The translations under genes and the position numbers were made by a program. DNA of 64,000 nucleotides from Cellulophaga omnivescoria (GTDB lineage Bacteria > Bacteroidota > Bacteroidia > Flavobacteriales > Flavobacteriaceae). Positions within the stretch are counted from its first letter, which is position 1, and each line of letters starts with the position of its first letter. The DNA lies in the NCBI RefSeq assembly GCF_001999725.1, contig NZ_MDDP01000048.1:124001-188000 (forward strand), written 5' to 3'. Below, piece by piece: positions 19,121 through 28,181 of this stretch. Under the pieces are notes generated by a model. It did no database searches. It had not been told where the DNA came from and saw only the letters and a program-made list of their open reading frames with translations.

Positions 19121-21392
19121 AAAAAGCTTATTGGTAGTGTTTTTGTTTGTTATTGTAACAGCAGTAAAAGCCCAATCTTTAGAAGATTTGGCAAAAACAA
19201 AAATGGTTGAGCTTAGTGCTTTAATGCAAAAAGCAAAAATGCAAGGTATAGATGTTTTAAAAGAAGAAACCACAATTAGAACAGCAGAAGTATTTTTAAA
19301 ATATGCCAATTGGGATCAGCAGAATGTTAAGGCTAATAAAGATGCATTTTTACTTGTAAAAATTTATGAAAAAGATGCAGAAGAAATGGCTAATAAATTG
19401 CCAGATTTTGAGCGTGAAGACGTTATAAAAATGTTAGATGAGGCTACAGGCTACTTAAAGCTACTTATAAATAAGGAGGTGTTTAGAGCTCCAAGCCCTA
19501 AAATAGATTGGTCTAAAATAACAGTAAATAATGATGAGTTATTGTATAATAATAAACCTGTTTTTTTAGCGGACTATACTTGGAAACCTAATACAGCAGA
19601 ACTAAATGAATACCACGGAAACCAAGATGGTTTTTTTATAACTCCGTCTTATGTTGTTAAAGAAGATGGCACTATAAATGCCTCTAAAAAACAAGAACTA
19701 AGTACTAAGCCAACAGGTAATGCAGGTTTTATATTTTTTAACCACAAAACAATGCCTAAATGGGCAAAAAAGAAGTACGGAGATAATTTTATTATGCGTA
19801 CCAATACCTATACCGCTTATGATATAGATAACCCAGGAGCCATTGATGTACAAAAAAAATTAATAAAAGGGTTAGTGCCTACTATGGCAGGTAAAAATTA
19901 TACTGCTTTGGGGTATATGTTGTGTAATGAACCTCATTTTTTCACACAAAAAACAGGTGAAAAACTAGCTTGGGCTTCTGGTCCTGTTTCTAATTTTACA
20001 ATAGATAAATTTAAAGTATGGCTAAAAAGGAAACATAAATCTATAAAAGCATTAAACAGCTTATGGCACACTAATTTTAAAAACTTTAATAGCGTAGAAA
20101 TACAAATACCAATAGACACAAGTTTAAGAGGTACACCTATATGGTATGATTGGTCTTTGTTTAATATGCATAGGGTTACAGAATGGTATACTTTTTTAAA
20201 AGAAGAAATTTTAAAGTATGATGCAGCAGCAAAAGTTCATTTAAAAATTATGCCAAATTTATGGACAGATAATAAAAGAGTACACGGTATAGATTTAGAG
20301 GCTTTAACAGATTTAAGCGGAATTATTGGTAACGATTCTGGTGCAGAAAATAACCATATGTGGGGACCAAAAGAGGAATGGGAGCACCATTATGCGCTTA
20401 ATTGGAGAGAGCTTTGTATGGGGTTCGATTTTATGAAATCTGTGAGTCCGTCTAAACTAAATTTTAATTCTGAGTTACATTATTTATCTACAACAAAATC
20501 TAGAGATTTATACCAAGATCCTAAGTATGTAAGAGCAGCTTTTTGGTTGGCACATACCTATGGCATGACGGCAAGCCAAATATGGTACTGGCCTAGGGAA
20601 GCAAATGGAGCCATATCACAAAAAGCAATAAATGATAAAGGTTACGCAGGTAGTAACAATCAGCAACCTAGAGTAACTAATGAGGTAGCTACAACTTTAA
20701 TAGATTTAAATACTTTTTCAGAACATATAATGGCTATGCAACGTATGCAAAAGCCGTTACGTATTTTTTATTCTAAAACATCTGCCATAAATAAAACAAA
20801 ACATATGGATGATGTTTTTAAATTATACGAATCTCTTCATTTTAATGGGGTGTCTCTTGGTTTTGCAACTCAGGATATTCTTAACAAACAAAAACAAAAA
20901 AACTGGGAAGCTGTTTTAATTTATAAAACTCAATTTATCACATCAGAAGAACAAAAGGTATTACAAAATTACTTAGATAATGGAGGAACAATTTTTACAG
21001 ACGCAGTTAGTCTTAAAAAAGATGAATATGGAAATGCTCTTCCTAAGCTTACACAAAGCAAAGGTGTTTTGGTTGTTTGTAATTCTTTGCAAGAGCTAAA
21101 TACTAAAGCAATGAAGCATTTAGCAACTAACAATAAATTGCCGGAAGTAACAGTAACAGAAACAAATAAATTAGGGGTTAAAACCTGTGCTTGGAAGGTT
21201 ATAAAGAATAAAGAAGGTAACCATATTTTATCTGTAGTTAACCTAGGTAAAACAGACGCAACTTTAAAAATAAAATTAAAAGATGCAAAAAAAACTGTTT
21301 GCAAAGACCTTTTAAAAGGCATAAAAGTAACAGCTAACCCAACACTAAAGCCTTACGAGGTTTTTTATGTAACTGTTTTAGAAGATAAATAA
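19110..21392 (+). CDS. Clan GH-A glycoside hydrolase, GH42-like beta-galactosidase (possible GH167 relative)
   Basis: The 760-aa secreted protein (signal peptide 'SLLVVFLFVIVTAVKAQ') has an N-terminal helical stretch (~22-125), then a TIM barrel and a C-terminal trimerisation-like region ('LIDLNTFSEHIMAMQ', 'EAVLIYKTQFITSEEQKVL', 'LDNGGTIFTDAVSL'). 'GYMLCNEPHFF' gives the acid/base as E274 after Asn, and 'NFNSELHYL' gives the nucleophile candidate E455, the GH-A pattern. The layout recalls GH42; similarity to the carrageenan-associated GH167 family is a guess. It would cleave the beta-1,4 galactosidic bonds left by the other enzymes. The ATG lies inside the end of the GH110 gene. Confidence 0.83.
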   Translation: MKNRKSLLVVFLFVIVTAVKAQSLEDLAKTKMVELSALMQKAKMQGIDVLKEETTIRTAEVFLKYANWDQQNVKANKDAFLLVKIYEKDAEEMANKLPDFEREDVIKMLDEATGYLKLLINKEVFRAPSPKIDWSKITVNNDELLYNNKPVFLADYTWKPNTAELNEYHGNQDGFFITPSYVVKEDGTINASKKQELSTKPTGNAGFIFFNHKTMPKWAKKKYGDNFIMRTNTYTAYDIDNPGAIDVQKKLIKGLVPTMAGKNYTALGYMLCNEPHFFTQKTGEKLAWASGPVSNFTIDKFKVWLKRKHKSIKALNSLWHTNFKNFNSVEIQIPIDTSLRGTPIWYDWSLFNMHRVTEWYTFLKEEILKYDAAAKVHLKIMPNLWTDNKRVHGIDLEALTDLSGIIGNDSGAENNHMWGPKEEWEHHYALNWRELCMGFDFMKSVSPSKLNFNSELHYLSTTKSRDLYQDPKYVRAAFWLAHTYGMTASQIWYWPREANGAISQKAINDKGYAGSNNQQPRVTNEVATTLIDLNTFSEHIMAMQRMQKPLRIFYSKTSAINKTKHMDDVFKLYESLHFNGVSLGFATQDILNKQKQKNWEAVLIYKTQFITSEEQKVLQNYLDNGGTIFTDAVSLKKDEYGNALPKLTQSKGVLVVCNSLQELNTKAMKHLATNNKLPEVTVTETNKLGVKTCAWKVIKNKEGNHILSVVNLGKTDATLKIKLKDAKKTVCKDLLKGIKVTANPTLKPYEVFYVTVLEDK

Positions 21393-21400
21393 TAGATATA

Positions 21401-22270
21401 ATGAAGAATTTTAAAATTATAATATGTTTTCTACTTTATTTTGGTGCCGTAGGAGCGCAAGATAATGTTCAGGTTGTGCTACTAGCAGGGCAATCTAATA
21501 TGGCAGGCGCAGGTAATTATGGTCTTTTAGATGCTATTACAAAAAATAGAATTGCAAAAGCATCCAAAACAGTATTGCTAAGTTTTAATGGAGAAGATGC
21601 CAAACCGTTATCGTATTACGATAATAAACCAACAGAAAAATACAATTTTAAAAAACGTTTTGGTCCAGAGCTTTTATTAGGCGTAACCTTAGCAGAAAAA
21701 TACCCAAATAAGAAGTTTGTTCTTGTAAAAAGGTCTAAAGGAGGTACTTCTTTATATGGCGCTTGGAGCCCTAATTGGTCTTTAGAAAAAAGTAAAGCTG
21801 TAGAAAAAGGAGAAGAAAAGCAACAAGCCAAATTGTATAGTATGCATATACAAGACATACAAAGAATAGTAACTTCAATAACCCAAAAAGGAAATACATA
21901 TAATATTATGGGCTTATGTTGGATGCAAGGTGAAAATGATGCGGCTAAAGAGGTTGCTGCAAGTAGTTATAAAACAAACTTAAAAGAATTATACAATGCT
22001 TATAAAAAAGATTTAAACGTAGAAAAATTGCCCTTTGTTATAGGACAAATTAACTCAACCTATGGTAGGTTTAAAGAAGGTCCAGAAATGGTTAGACAAG
22101 CAATGATAGATTTTTGTAAAGAAAACAATAGTGCTATTCTTTTAAAAACAACCACAAACAGAAAATGGAAAGATTACCCTAAGCATACAGACAATGTGCA
22201 TTACAACGCAGAGGGCCAAAAACGTTTGGGTATTGCTTTTGGTAAAAAACTGATTGAATTAAATAAATAA
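21401..22270 (+). CDS. SGNH-fold carbohydrate esterase (sialate O-acetylesterase-like, SASA domain)
   Basis: The 289-aa secreted protein (signal peptide 'FKIIICFLLYFGAVGAQ') begins its domain with 'VVLLAGQSNMAGAG', the block I motif with the catalytic Ser of SASA/CE6-type esterases. It also has 'GLCWMQGENDA' (block III) and the C-terminal 'HTDNVHYNAEGQ' with catalytic Asp/His. It probably removes acetyl groups from algal or plant-like polysaccharide. It follows the glycosidase by 8 bp in the sulfatase operon. An acetyl-ester function would imply a naturally acetylated substrate; a thioester or other ester target cannot be excluded. Confidence 0.85.
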   Translation: MKNFKIIICFLLYFGAVGAQDNVQVVLLAGQSNMAGAGNYGLLDAITKNRIAKASKTVLLSFNGEDAKPLSYYDNKPTEKYNFKKRFGPELLLGVTLAEKYPNKKFVLVKRSKGGTSLYGAWSPNWSLEKSKAVEKGEEKQQAKLYSMHIQDIQRIVTSITQKGNTYNIMGLCWMQGENDAAKEVAASSYKTNLKELYNAYKKDLNVEKLPFVIGQINSTYGRFKEGPEMVRQAMIDFCKENNSAILLKTTTNRKWKDYPKHTDNVHYNAEGQKRLGIAFGKKLIELNK

Positions 22271-22276
22271 AAAAAA

Positions 22277-23800
22277 ATGAAAAAAATAATTTTATCACTT
22301 TATTTATTAGGGGTTATATGTTTATTTGGAAGCAAATCTAAAGAGCAGATTGCTGTAAAAAAACCAAATATACTTTGGATAGTTGCAGAAGACTTGTCTC
22401 CATTTATGGGGTGTTATGGCGATTCTATTAATATTGGACATACACCTGTAATAGATAAATTTGCAAAAGACGGAGTATTATTTACTCGTGCATATGCCAC
22501 AGCTCCAGTATGTTCTGCAAGTAGATCTGCCTTAATTACTGGTGTCATGCAAACAACTACAGGAACACATAACCATAGATCTAGCAGAACTACCGATGGA
22601 GAAGTTGTGCCAGAAGAACTTAGAATTAATTTACCAGAAGGAATGAAGACTATTCCGGAGTTAATGAAAGATGCTGGATATTTTGTTTTTAATTCTGGTA
22701 AAGACGATTATAATTTTCATTACAATCGTAAAGCCTTGTATGCAGTAGGTAATGAAAAGGATTATAAACCAGGAATGAACGGCTGGCAAGGAAACAAAGC
22801 AGTTAATTACATGTCTGTTACCGATGGAGTTTGGAGTGCAAGAAAAGATAAAAACCAACCATGGTTTGGACAGGTACAAATAATGGGAGGAAAAAAAGAT
22901 GCTAAATATGTGCGCGATGGTGAAAAGCTGGCAGATAATGATGTGCCTCTACCGCCTTATTTTCCGGATATTCCTTCGCAGAGAAAAGCTTGGACAGAAC
23001 ATTATAATGCCAATAGGGGATCTGATGTTACTGTAGAAAATATTTTAAAACAGTTGGAAAAAGATGGAGAATTGGAGAATACAATTATATTTTTCTTTTC
23101 CGATCACGGAAGTAATTCTTCTTTACGTCACAAACAATTTTGTTACGAAGGCGGAATGCTAGTACCATTAATGATTAAAGGTAACCATCCTGCAATAGAT
23201 GCTGGTACAGTTAGTAATGACTTAGTTTCACTTTTAGATGTATCTGCAACTACCCTTGCTATGGGAGGAGTTTCTTTGCCAAAATATTTAGATGGGCAAG
23301 ATTTATTCGCAAAAGATTACAATGCCCCAGAATATGTTATTGGAGCAAGAGATAGATGTGATTATACTATAGATAGGATAAGAACCGTAGTATCTAAAGA
23401 CTTTAGATATATTCGTAATTATTTCCCAGAAAGACCAATGTTACAAGCGGGTTATAGAGATAATAAACCAATAGTAAAAGATTTTAAAAAACTACATAAA
23501 GAAGGTAAATTAACCCCATATCAAGAAGAACATTGGTTTGGTATACGCCCAAAGGAAGAGTTGTATAATTTAAAACAGGATCCGCACCAGATGAATAATT
23601 TAGCTGAAAAATTAGAATACGCAGCTGTTCTTGCAGAACTCAGAACTGAATTAGAAAATTGGATACAAAATACAGACGATAAGGGGCAATACCCAGAAGA
23701 TGTTAATCAGTTAAAAGCAACCTATAATTTATGGAAGGATAGACCAAGGTTTAGAGATGCTAAAGTAAATCCTGAATATGATCAATTTAAATTAAAATAA
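22277..23800 (+). CDS. Sulfatase (S1, formylglycine type)
   Basis: The 507-aa protein has a hydrophobic N-terminus ('IILSLYLLGVICLFG') and the sulfatase core. Seen are 'PNILWIVAEDLSPFMGCYGD' with the metal-binding acidic pair, the modification site 'CSASR' with Cys79, 'FNSGKDDYNFH', 'TIIFFFSDHGSNSSLRH' with the DH metal ligands, and a C-terminal 'EELYNLKQDPHQMNNLA' domain. The E-D instead of D-D in the first metal motif and the alanine in the C-x-A-x-R site set it apart from its two neighbours. That suggests a different sulfate position or subfamily. Sixth base after the esterase stop. Confidence 0.94.
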   Translation: MKKIILSLYLLGVICLFGSKSKEQIAVKKPNILWIVAEDLSPFMGCYGDSINIGHTPVIDKFAKDGVLFTRAYATAPVCSASRSALITGVMQTTTGTHNHRSSRTTDGEVVPEELRINLPEGMKTIPELMKDAGYFVFNSGKDDYNFHYNRKALYAVGNEKDYKPGMNGWQGNKAVNYMSVTDGVWSARKDKNQPWFGQVQIMGGKKDAKYVRDGEKLADNDVPLPPYFPDIPSQRKAWTEHYNANRGSDVTVENILKQLEKDGELENTIIFFFSDHGSNSSLRHKQFCYEGGMLVPLMIKGNHPAIDAGTVSNDLVSLLDVSATTLAMGGVSLPKYLDGQDLFAKDYNAPEYVIGARDRCDYTIDRIRTVVSKDFRYIRNYFPERPMLQAGYRDNKPIVKDFKKLHKEGKLTPYQEEHWFGIRPKEELYNLKQDPHQMNNLAEKLEYAAVLAELRTELENWIQNTDDKGQYPEDVNQLKATYNLWKDRPRFRDAKVNPEYDQFKLK

Positions 23801-23803
23801 TAT

Positions 23804-25384
23804 ATGATAGAGATACATTTAAAAAAAAATGTTTTTAGACATCCCATTGTAGCCTGCTTTTTTATTACTTTTTTAGCTTTTTCTTGCAAAGAAAAACCTG
23901 AAACTAAAGGCGAAAAGGTAGCACAACAAACAGAAGTTAAAAAACCAAACATAGTATTTATTCTGGTTGATGATTTAGGGTATGCAGATGTTGGCTTTAA
24001 TGGGTCTACTTATTATGAAACCCCTAATTTAGATGCGCTTGCTAAAGAAAGTTTGGTATTAGATAATGCTTATATGTACCCAACGTGTTCACCATCTAGA
24101 ACGGCAATTTTTACAGGTAAGCAATCTTTTAGAACAGGGGTGTATACTGTACCTGTTTTAGAAAAAGGTACAGCAGAAGAAAACATCTTTTCTAGGTGGA
24201 CAGTGGGTAAGGAGCATACCATTTTTGCAGAGCCTTTAGCAGATGCTGGCTACAAGGCAATACACATAGGTAAATGGCACATTGTTGGGCCTTACCCAGA
24301 AAAAGAAAAGAAAATGACTTTCCCTATACAACAGAAACTGACACAACCAGATCCGGGAGATTATAGTTGGGTAGCAAAACATAAAACACCAGAAATACAC
24401 CAATATTACCCAGAGGGTCGTGGTTTTATAAAAAACGTTGCAGGTACATACCGTGGAGACCCTGCTTTAGAACCAGGTGGCTATAAAAGTGTAGGTGGTG
24501 GTTATATAGCACCATTTAGCAATCCGTTTATAGAGCAAAAACCAACAGATGAATGGCTTACAGATAGGTTAACAGATGAAGCTATTGAGTTTATAGGAGA
24601 TCATAAAAATGAACCTTTCTTTATTAATTTAGATTATTATGCGGTACACGCACCTGTTAGAAAACGTAATGAAGAACTATACCAAAAATACTTAAATAAA
24701 GAGGTAGACTCTATTACCGGACAAGGTATTGCAGAAAAAATAAAAAGAAAAGAACATTATGCTGGTTATGCATCTATGGTAGAGTCTGTAGATACTAATG
24801 TTGCCAGAATTGTTAAGTATTTAGATGATAACGGTCTTAGAGAAAATACAATGATAATTTTAACTTCAGATAACGGGTATAATGGCGGACAAAGTAAAAA
24901 CGATTTACTACGTGGTGCTAAGGGGTATATTTATGAAGGCGGAATAAAAGTACCTGCACTGGTAAATTGGCCAGGTAAAGTACAGGCAAGAAGAAGTAAA
25001 GAAGCCATAACTGCGTTAGATTTTTTCCCTACGTTTTTAGATGTTGCAGGTATAAAAAATTATAGCGGTGAGTTAGATGGTAATTCTATTACTCCAATGT
25101 TTACTAAAGACAATGAGCAATTTACAAATCGCCCTTTGTTTTGGCATATAGCTAGCCAATGGAAACACGGTACGTGTTCTGTAATCAGAAAAAACAACTA
25201 CAAGTTAATTCAGTTTTTAGCAGATGGTAAGTTAGAGTTGTACAACTTAAACGAAGATCCGTCTGAGTCTACAAACTTAGTAGAAACCAATAAAGATATT
25301 GCCAATACAATGTTAGCAGAATTGGTACAATGGCGCAAACAAAATAAGGTTCCATTACCGCCTAATTCGGTTTTAGAGTTTTAA
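23804..25384 (+). CDS. Sulfatase (S1, formylglycine type), lipoprotein
   Basis: The 526-aa lipoprotein (lipobox Cys28 in 'FLAFSC') has the classical sulfatase core. Present are 'PNIVFILVDDLGYADVGFNG', the canonical formylglycine site 'CSPSR' at Cys95, 'AIHIGKWHI', 'MIILTSDNGYNGGQSK' and a C-terminal 'KLELYNLNEDPSES'. It resembles the arylsulfatase A-like branch. It ends the six-gene operon, 27 bp before a strong terminator. With the two other sulfatases it gives three non-redundant enzymes in one transcript; which sulfate each removes is unknown. Confidence 0.95.
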   Translation: MIEIHLKKNVFRHPIVACFFITFLAFSCKEKPETKGEKVAQQTEVKKPNIVFILVDDLGYADVGFNGSTYYETPNLDALAKESLVLDNAYMYPTCSPSRTAIFTGKQSFRTGVYTVPVLEKGTAEENIFSRWTVGKEHTIFAEPLADAGYKAIHIGKWHIVGPYPEKEKKMTFPIQQKLTQPDPGDYSWVAKHKTPEIHQYYPEGRGFIKNVAGTYRGDPALEPGGYKSVGGGYIAPFSNPFIEQKPTDEWLTDRLTDEAIEFIGDHKNEPFFINLDYYAVHAPVRKRNEELYQKYLNKEVDSITGQGIAEKIKRKEHYAGYASMVESVDTNVARIVKYLDDNGLRENTMIILTSDNGYNGGQSKNDLLRGAKGYIYEGGIKVPALVNWPGKVQARRSKEAITALDFFPTFLDVAGIKNYSGELDGNSITPMFTKDNEQFTNRPLFWHIASQWKHGTCSVIRKNNYKLIQFLADGKLELYNLNEDPSESTNLVETNKDIANTMLAELVQWRKQNKVPLPPNSVLEF

Positions 25385-25410
25385 AATATTTTTATAGATA
25401 GATAAAAGTA

Positions 25411-25454
25411 AAACCTTGTTAAGGCAGTAAAATGCCATAACAAGGTTTTTTTTA
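25411..25454. terminator. Bidirectional intrinsic terminator
   Basis: AAACCTTGTTA (25411-25421) pairs with TAACAAGGTTT (25438-25448), extended inward by GGCA/TGCC, followed by eight T. It separates the rightward sulfatase operon from the leftward CAT-like gene and can serve both. Confidence 0.88.
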
Positions 25455-26081
25455 TTTGTTTAATAAAGCCTGAAACTTATCTACAAAAAGACCAACGTGG
25501 TAGCCATCTACTAGACCATGATGCGCGTGTATAGAAACAGACATTGTTTTAGTATTGTCTGTGGTCATTATTTTTCCAAAAGATATTTTAGGACAACTAT
25601 CTGGGTATTTATAATTTCTAGCGTGAGACATACTAGTAAAGTTTAACCAAGGCAAAGCAGAAAAGTGTATAACGTTTATTTTATCTTCCTCCTCAGGAAA
25701 CAAACTTGTAGATTCTTGTACTTTTTTAATTACTTTTTTAGCGTCTGCAATAAAACTAACTTCGTCTTCATTATAATTTATAAAAGAAAAGCCAAACGTA
25801 TTGTCTGGTCTGTTTATAGTTGGCGATGCGTTAATGGTATCAAATAAATACACCTTATCATCTATAATTCTATATTTAAAATTTTCAATTTGGTTTGCAG
25901 CTTCTAATGCACGGTATAAATAATAAAGAAAAAACGAAGTATTGTTCTCTTTTGCTTTTTTGTATGCCACAGTACAATCAACTGTAACTGTAATTCCAAA
26001 AAATGGTTCATCAAACTTTGAAAAAAAATTAAAGTGATCTTTTCTGTTCCAATTTTCAATCCTAACCAAAGTTTTACTCAT
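25452..26081 (-). CDS. Chloramphenicol acetyltransferase-like (CatA-type) acyltransferase
   Basis: The 209-aa protein has the length and fold markers of trimeric type A CAT. They are 'NRKDHFNFFSKFDEPFFGIT' at the N-terminus, 'LYYLYRALEAANQIENFKYR', and the active-site 'HAHHGLVDGYHVG' matching HHxxxDG with the catalytic His. I prefer ATG 26081 over the TTG at 26099. It is transcribed against its neighbours. Chromosomal CAT-like proteins in Bacteroidetes do not always confer resistance, so the acceptor (chloramphenicol or another hydroxyl) is open. Its presence inside a polysaccharide locus is odd. Confidence 0.88.
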   Translation of the reverse strand: MSKTLVRIENWNRKDHFNFFSKFDEPFFGITVTVDCTVAYKKAKENNTSFFLYYLYRALEAANQIENFKYRIIDDKVYLFDTINASPTINRPDNTFGFSFINYNEDEVSFIADAKKVIKKVQESTSLFPEEEDKINVIHFSALPWLNFTSMSHARNYKYPDSCPKISFGKIMTTDNTKTMSVSIHAHHGLVDGYHVGLFVDKFQALLNK

Positions 26082-26252
26082 ATAAATAGTTTTTATCAAA
26101 AATAGTAAAGATAAAGGGAGTGAAGTGTATTGCTTAAAAAATAAACGTAAGTACTGAGAGGTACAATTAAATTACTGAGCAAAACATTTATTTTATACCT
26201 ACTTAGTAAATTGTCCTAATAAATAATACATACCACATTTTAGCTTTATATA

Positions 26253-28181
26253 ATGGAAAGAAGAAAGTTTTTTAAAACAAGTACAAAAGGAGTTTTAGCT
26301 GTAAGTATGTTACCCATAGTAGGTGAGCTAACAGCGCAAAATAAAAACACAGAAACTGTTGCAACTCCTAATTGGAATACCAATGCAGACGGACAACAAT
26401 TTCATTTAAATAGGAAAAAAGTAATTACTGCAGATGTTGTGGTTGTTGGTGCAGGTATGGCAGGTATATGTGCTGCAGTATCTTCTGCAAGAATGGGTAA
26501 TAAAACAGTTTTAATACAAGATAGGCCAGTGCTTGGTGGTAATGCCTCTAGTGAAATTAGGGTTACTGTAAACGGAGTACAGAGTTTAAAAAACAAACAT
26601 ATTGTAGAAAGAGAAACAGGTGTTTTAGAAGAAATGCTTATAGAAAATTGGCATTTTAATGAGCAAGAGTCTTACCCTGTATGGGACCACGTTTTGTATG
26701 ATTTTGTTACAAGACAAAACAATTTAGAATTATTTTTAAATACACAAGCTTATGACGTGGTTAAAGATGGCGATAAAATAAAATCTGTTATTGCAAGACA
26801 AACCACTACAGAAATGGCATATACATTTAACGCAGATGTTTTTATAGATTCTTCTGGAGATGGTTTAATGGCTGCAATGGCTGGTGCGGAGTACAGAATT
26901 GGTAGAGAAGGCAAAGAGGAGTTTGGAGAGTCCTTTGCTCCAGATGTGCCAGACAATTGGGTAATGGGAGACTGTATTATGATGATTACAAAAGATATGG
27001 GTAGACCAATAAAGTTTAATCCGCCTTCTTACGCAATTCCTTTTGATGCCGAAACTGCTTTTAAAGACAAGCACCGTAAAATTAAACAAGTAAAAGAAGG
27101 TTTTTGGTGGGTAGAAATTGGTAGTAATAATGATATTATTGGCGAGAGAGAAGATATAAAACACAAATTACTAGCACGTTTTTACGGTGTTTGGGACCAT
27201 ATTAAAAATTCGGGTAATTTTCCTGAAGCAGAAAATATAGCTTTAGATTGGATAGGTTCTGTGCCAGGCCGTAGAGAGTCTCGAAGGTTTATGGGAGATT
27301 ATATTTTAACCCAACCAGATATGGAAGAATACCGTCATTTTACAGATACTGTTGCTTATGGTGGCTGGTCTTTAGATGAGCATTGCCCAGGTGGTATTGA
27401 AAATTTAACCGAGCCAGCTAGTTATTTTCATTCTAGGTTTAAGCAGGTTTATGAAATTCCTTTTCGTTGTTTGTACTCTAAAAATGTAAGTAATTTAATG
27501 CTGGCTGGGCGTAACGTAAGTGTATCACATATGGCATTATCGTCATCCCGTATTATTGCTACTTGCGCTCTAATGGGGCAAGCAGTAGGTACGGCATCTG
27601 CATTGTGTATACAACATAAAGTTACACCTAGAGAAATAGGTAAAAAGTATATAAACGACTTGCAAGAACAGTTGTTAAGAGACGACTCTTACCTGCCAAG
27701 CAGACCAGCAAATGATAAAAACGATAAAGCTAGGCAGGCAAGTGTAATTTTTGGTTCTTCTACAATATCTGGGGATGTAAAAAATTTAATTGATGGTGTT
27801 GGCAGAGATGAGGTAGAAAAAATACACCATTGGCAAGCAGACGGTTTACAAGCAGAATTGCAGTTAGAGTGGAAAAAGAATATAGACTTATCAGCTGTAG
27901 AGTTAAAGTTTGACACTAATTTGCAGCGTAAAATGATGATGCATAAGAATCCGGCTAAAAACAAAGGACAGGTTATTGGTATACCGCCAGAGCTGGTAAA
28001 ATCTTTTAAAGTTGAAGCAAGAGAAAAAGGAAGCTGGAAAACCATTGCAGAGGTAACGGATAACAGAACACGTTTGGTAAAAGTTAATTTTAAAACCATA
28101 AAAACTAATGCAATACGTGTTACTTTTAATGATACCTATGGCGATCCTAATATTAAGCTTTTTGAAGTTCGTTGTTACTAA
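26253..28181 (+). CDS. FAD-dependent oxidoreductase, Tat-exported
   Basis: The 642-aa protein starts with a twin-arginine-like signal ('MERRKFFKTSTKGVLAVS'), then a Rossmann FAD-binding motif 'DVVVVGAGMAGICAAVSSAR' (PF12831-type). 'LGGNASSEIRV', 'FIDSSGDGLMAAMAGAEYR' and 'NLMLAGRNVSVSHMALSSSR' are typical of this family. The last ~130 residues look like a beta-sandwich/discoidin-like appendage ('ITVPPEL'-type strands, 'AIRVTFNDTYGDPNIKLFEV'). Such proteins are common in Bacteroidetes and Planctomycetes polysaccharide loci, but the substrate is unknown. It shares one base with the next gene (TAATG). Confidence 0.88.
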   Translation: MERRKFFKTSTKGVLAVSMLPIVGELTAQNKNTETVATPNWNTNADGQQFHLNRKKVITADVVVVGAGMAGICAAVSSARMGNKTVLIQDRPVLGGNASSEIRVTVNGVQSLKNKHIVERETGVLEEMLIENWHFNEQESYPVWDHVLYDFVTRQNNLELFLNTQAYDVVKDGDKIKSVIARQTTTEMAYTFNADVFIDSSGDGLMAAMAGAEYRIGREGKEEFGESFAPDVPDNWVMGDCIMMITKDMGRPIKFNPPSYAIPFDAETAFKDKHRKIKQVKEGFWWVEIGSNNDIIGEREDIKHKLLARFYGVWDHIKNSGNFPEAENIALDWIGSVPGRRESRRFMGDYILTQPDMEEYRHFTDTVAYGGWSLDEHCPGGIENLTEPASYFHSRFKQVYEIPFRCLYSKNVSNLMLAGRNVSVSHMALSSSRIIATCALMGQAVGTASALCIQHKVTPREIGKKYINDLQEQLLRDDSYLPSRPANDKNDKARQASVIFGSSTISGDVKNLIDGVGRDEVEKIHHWQADGLQAELQLEWKKNIDLSAVELKFDTNLQRKMMMHKNPAKNKGQVIGIPPELVKSFKVEAREKGSWKTIAEVTDNRTRLVKVNFKTIKTNAIRVTFNDTYGDPNIKLFEVRCY

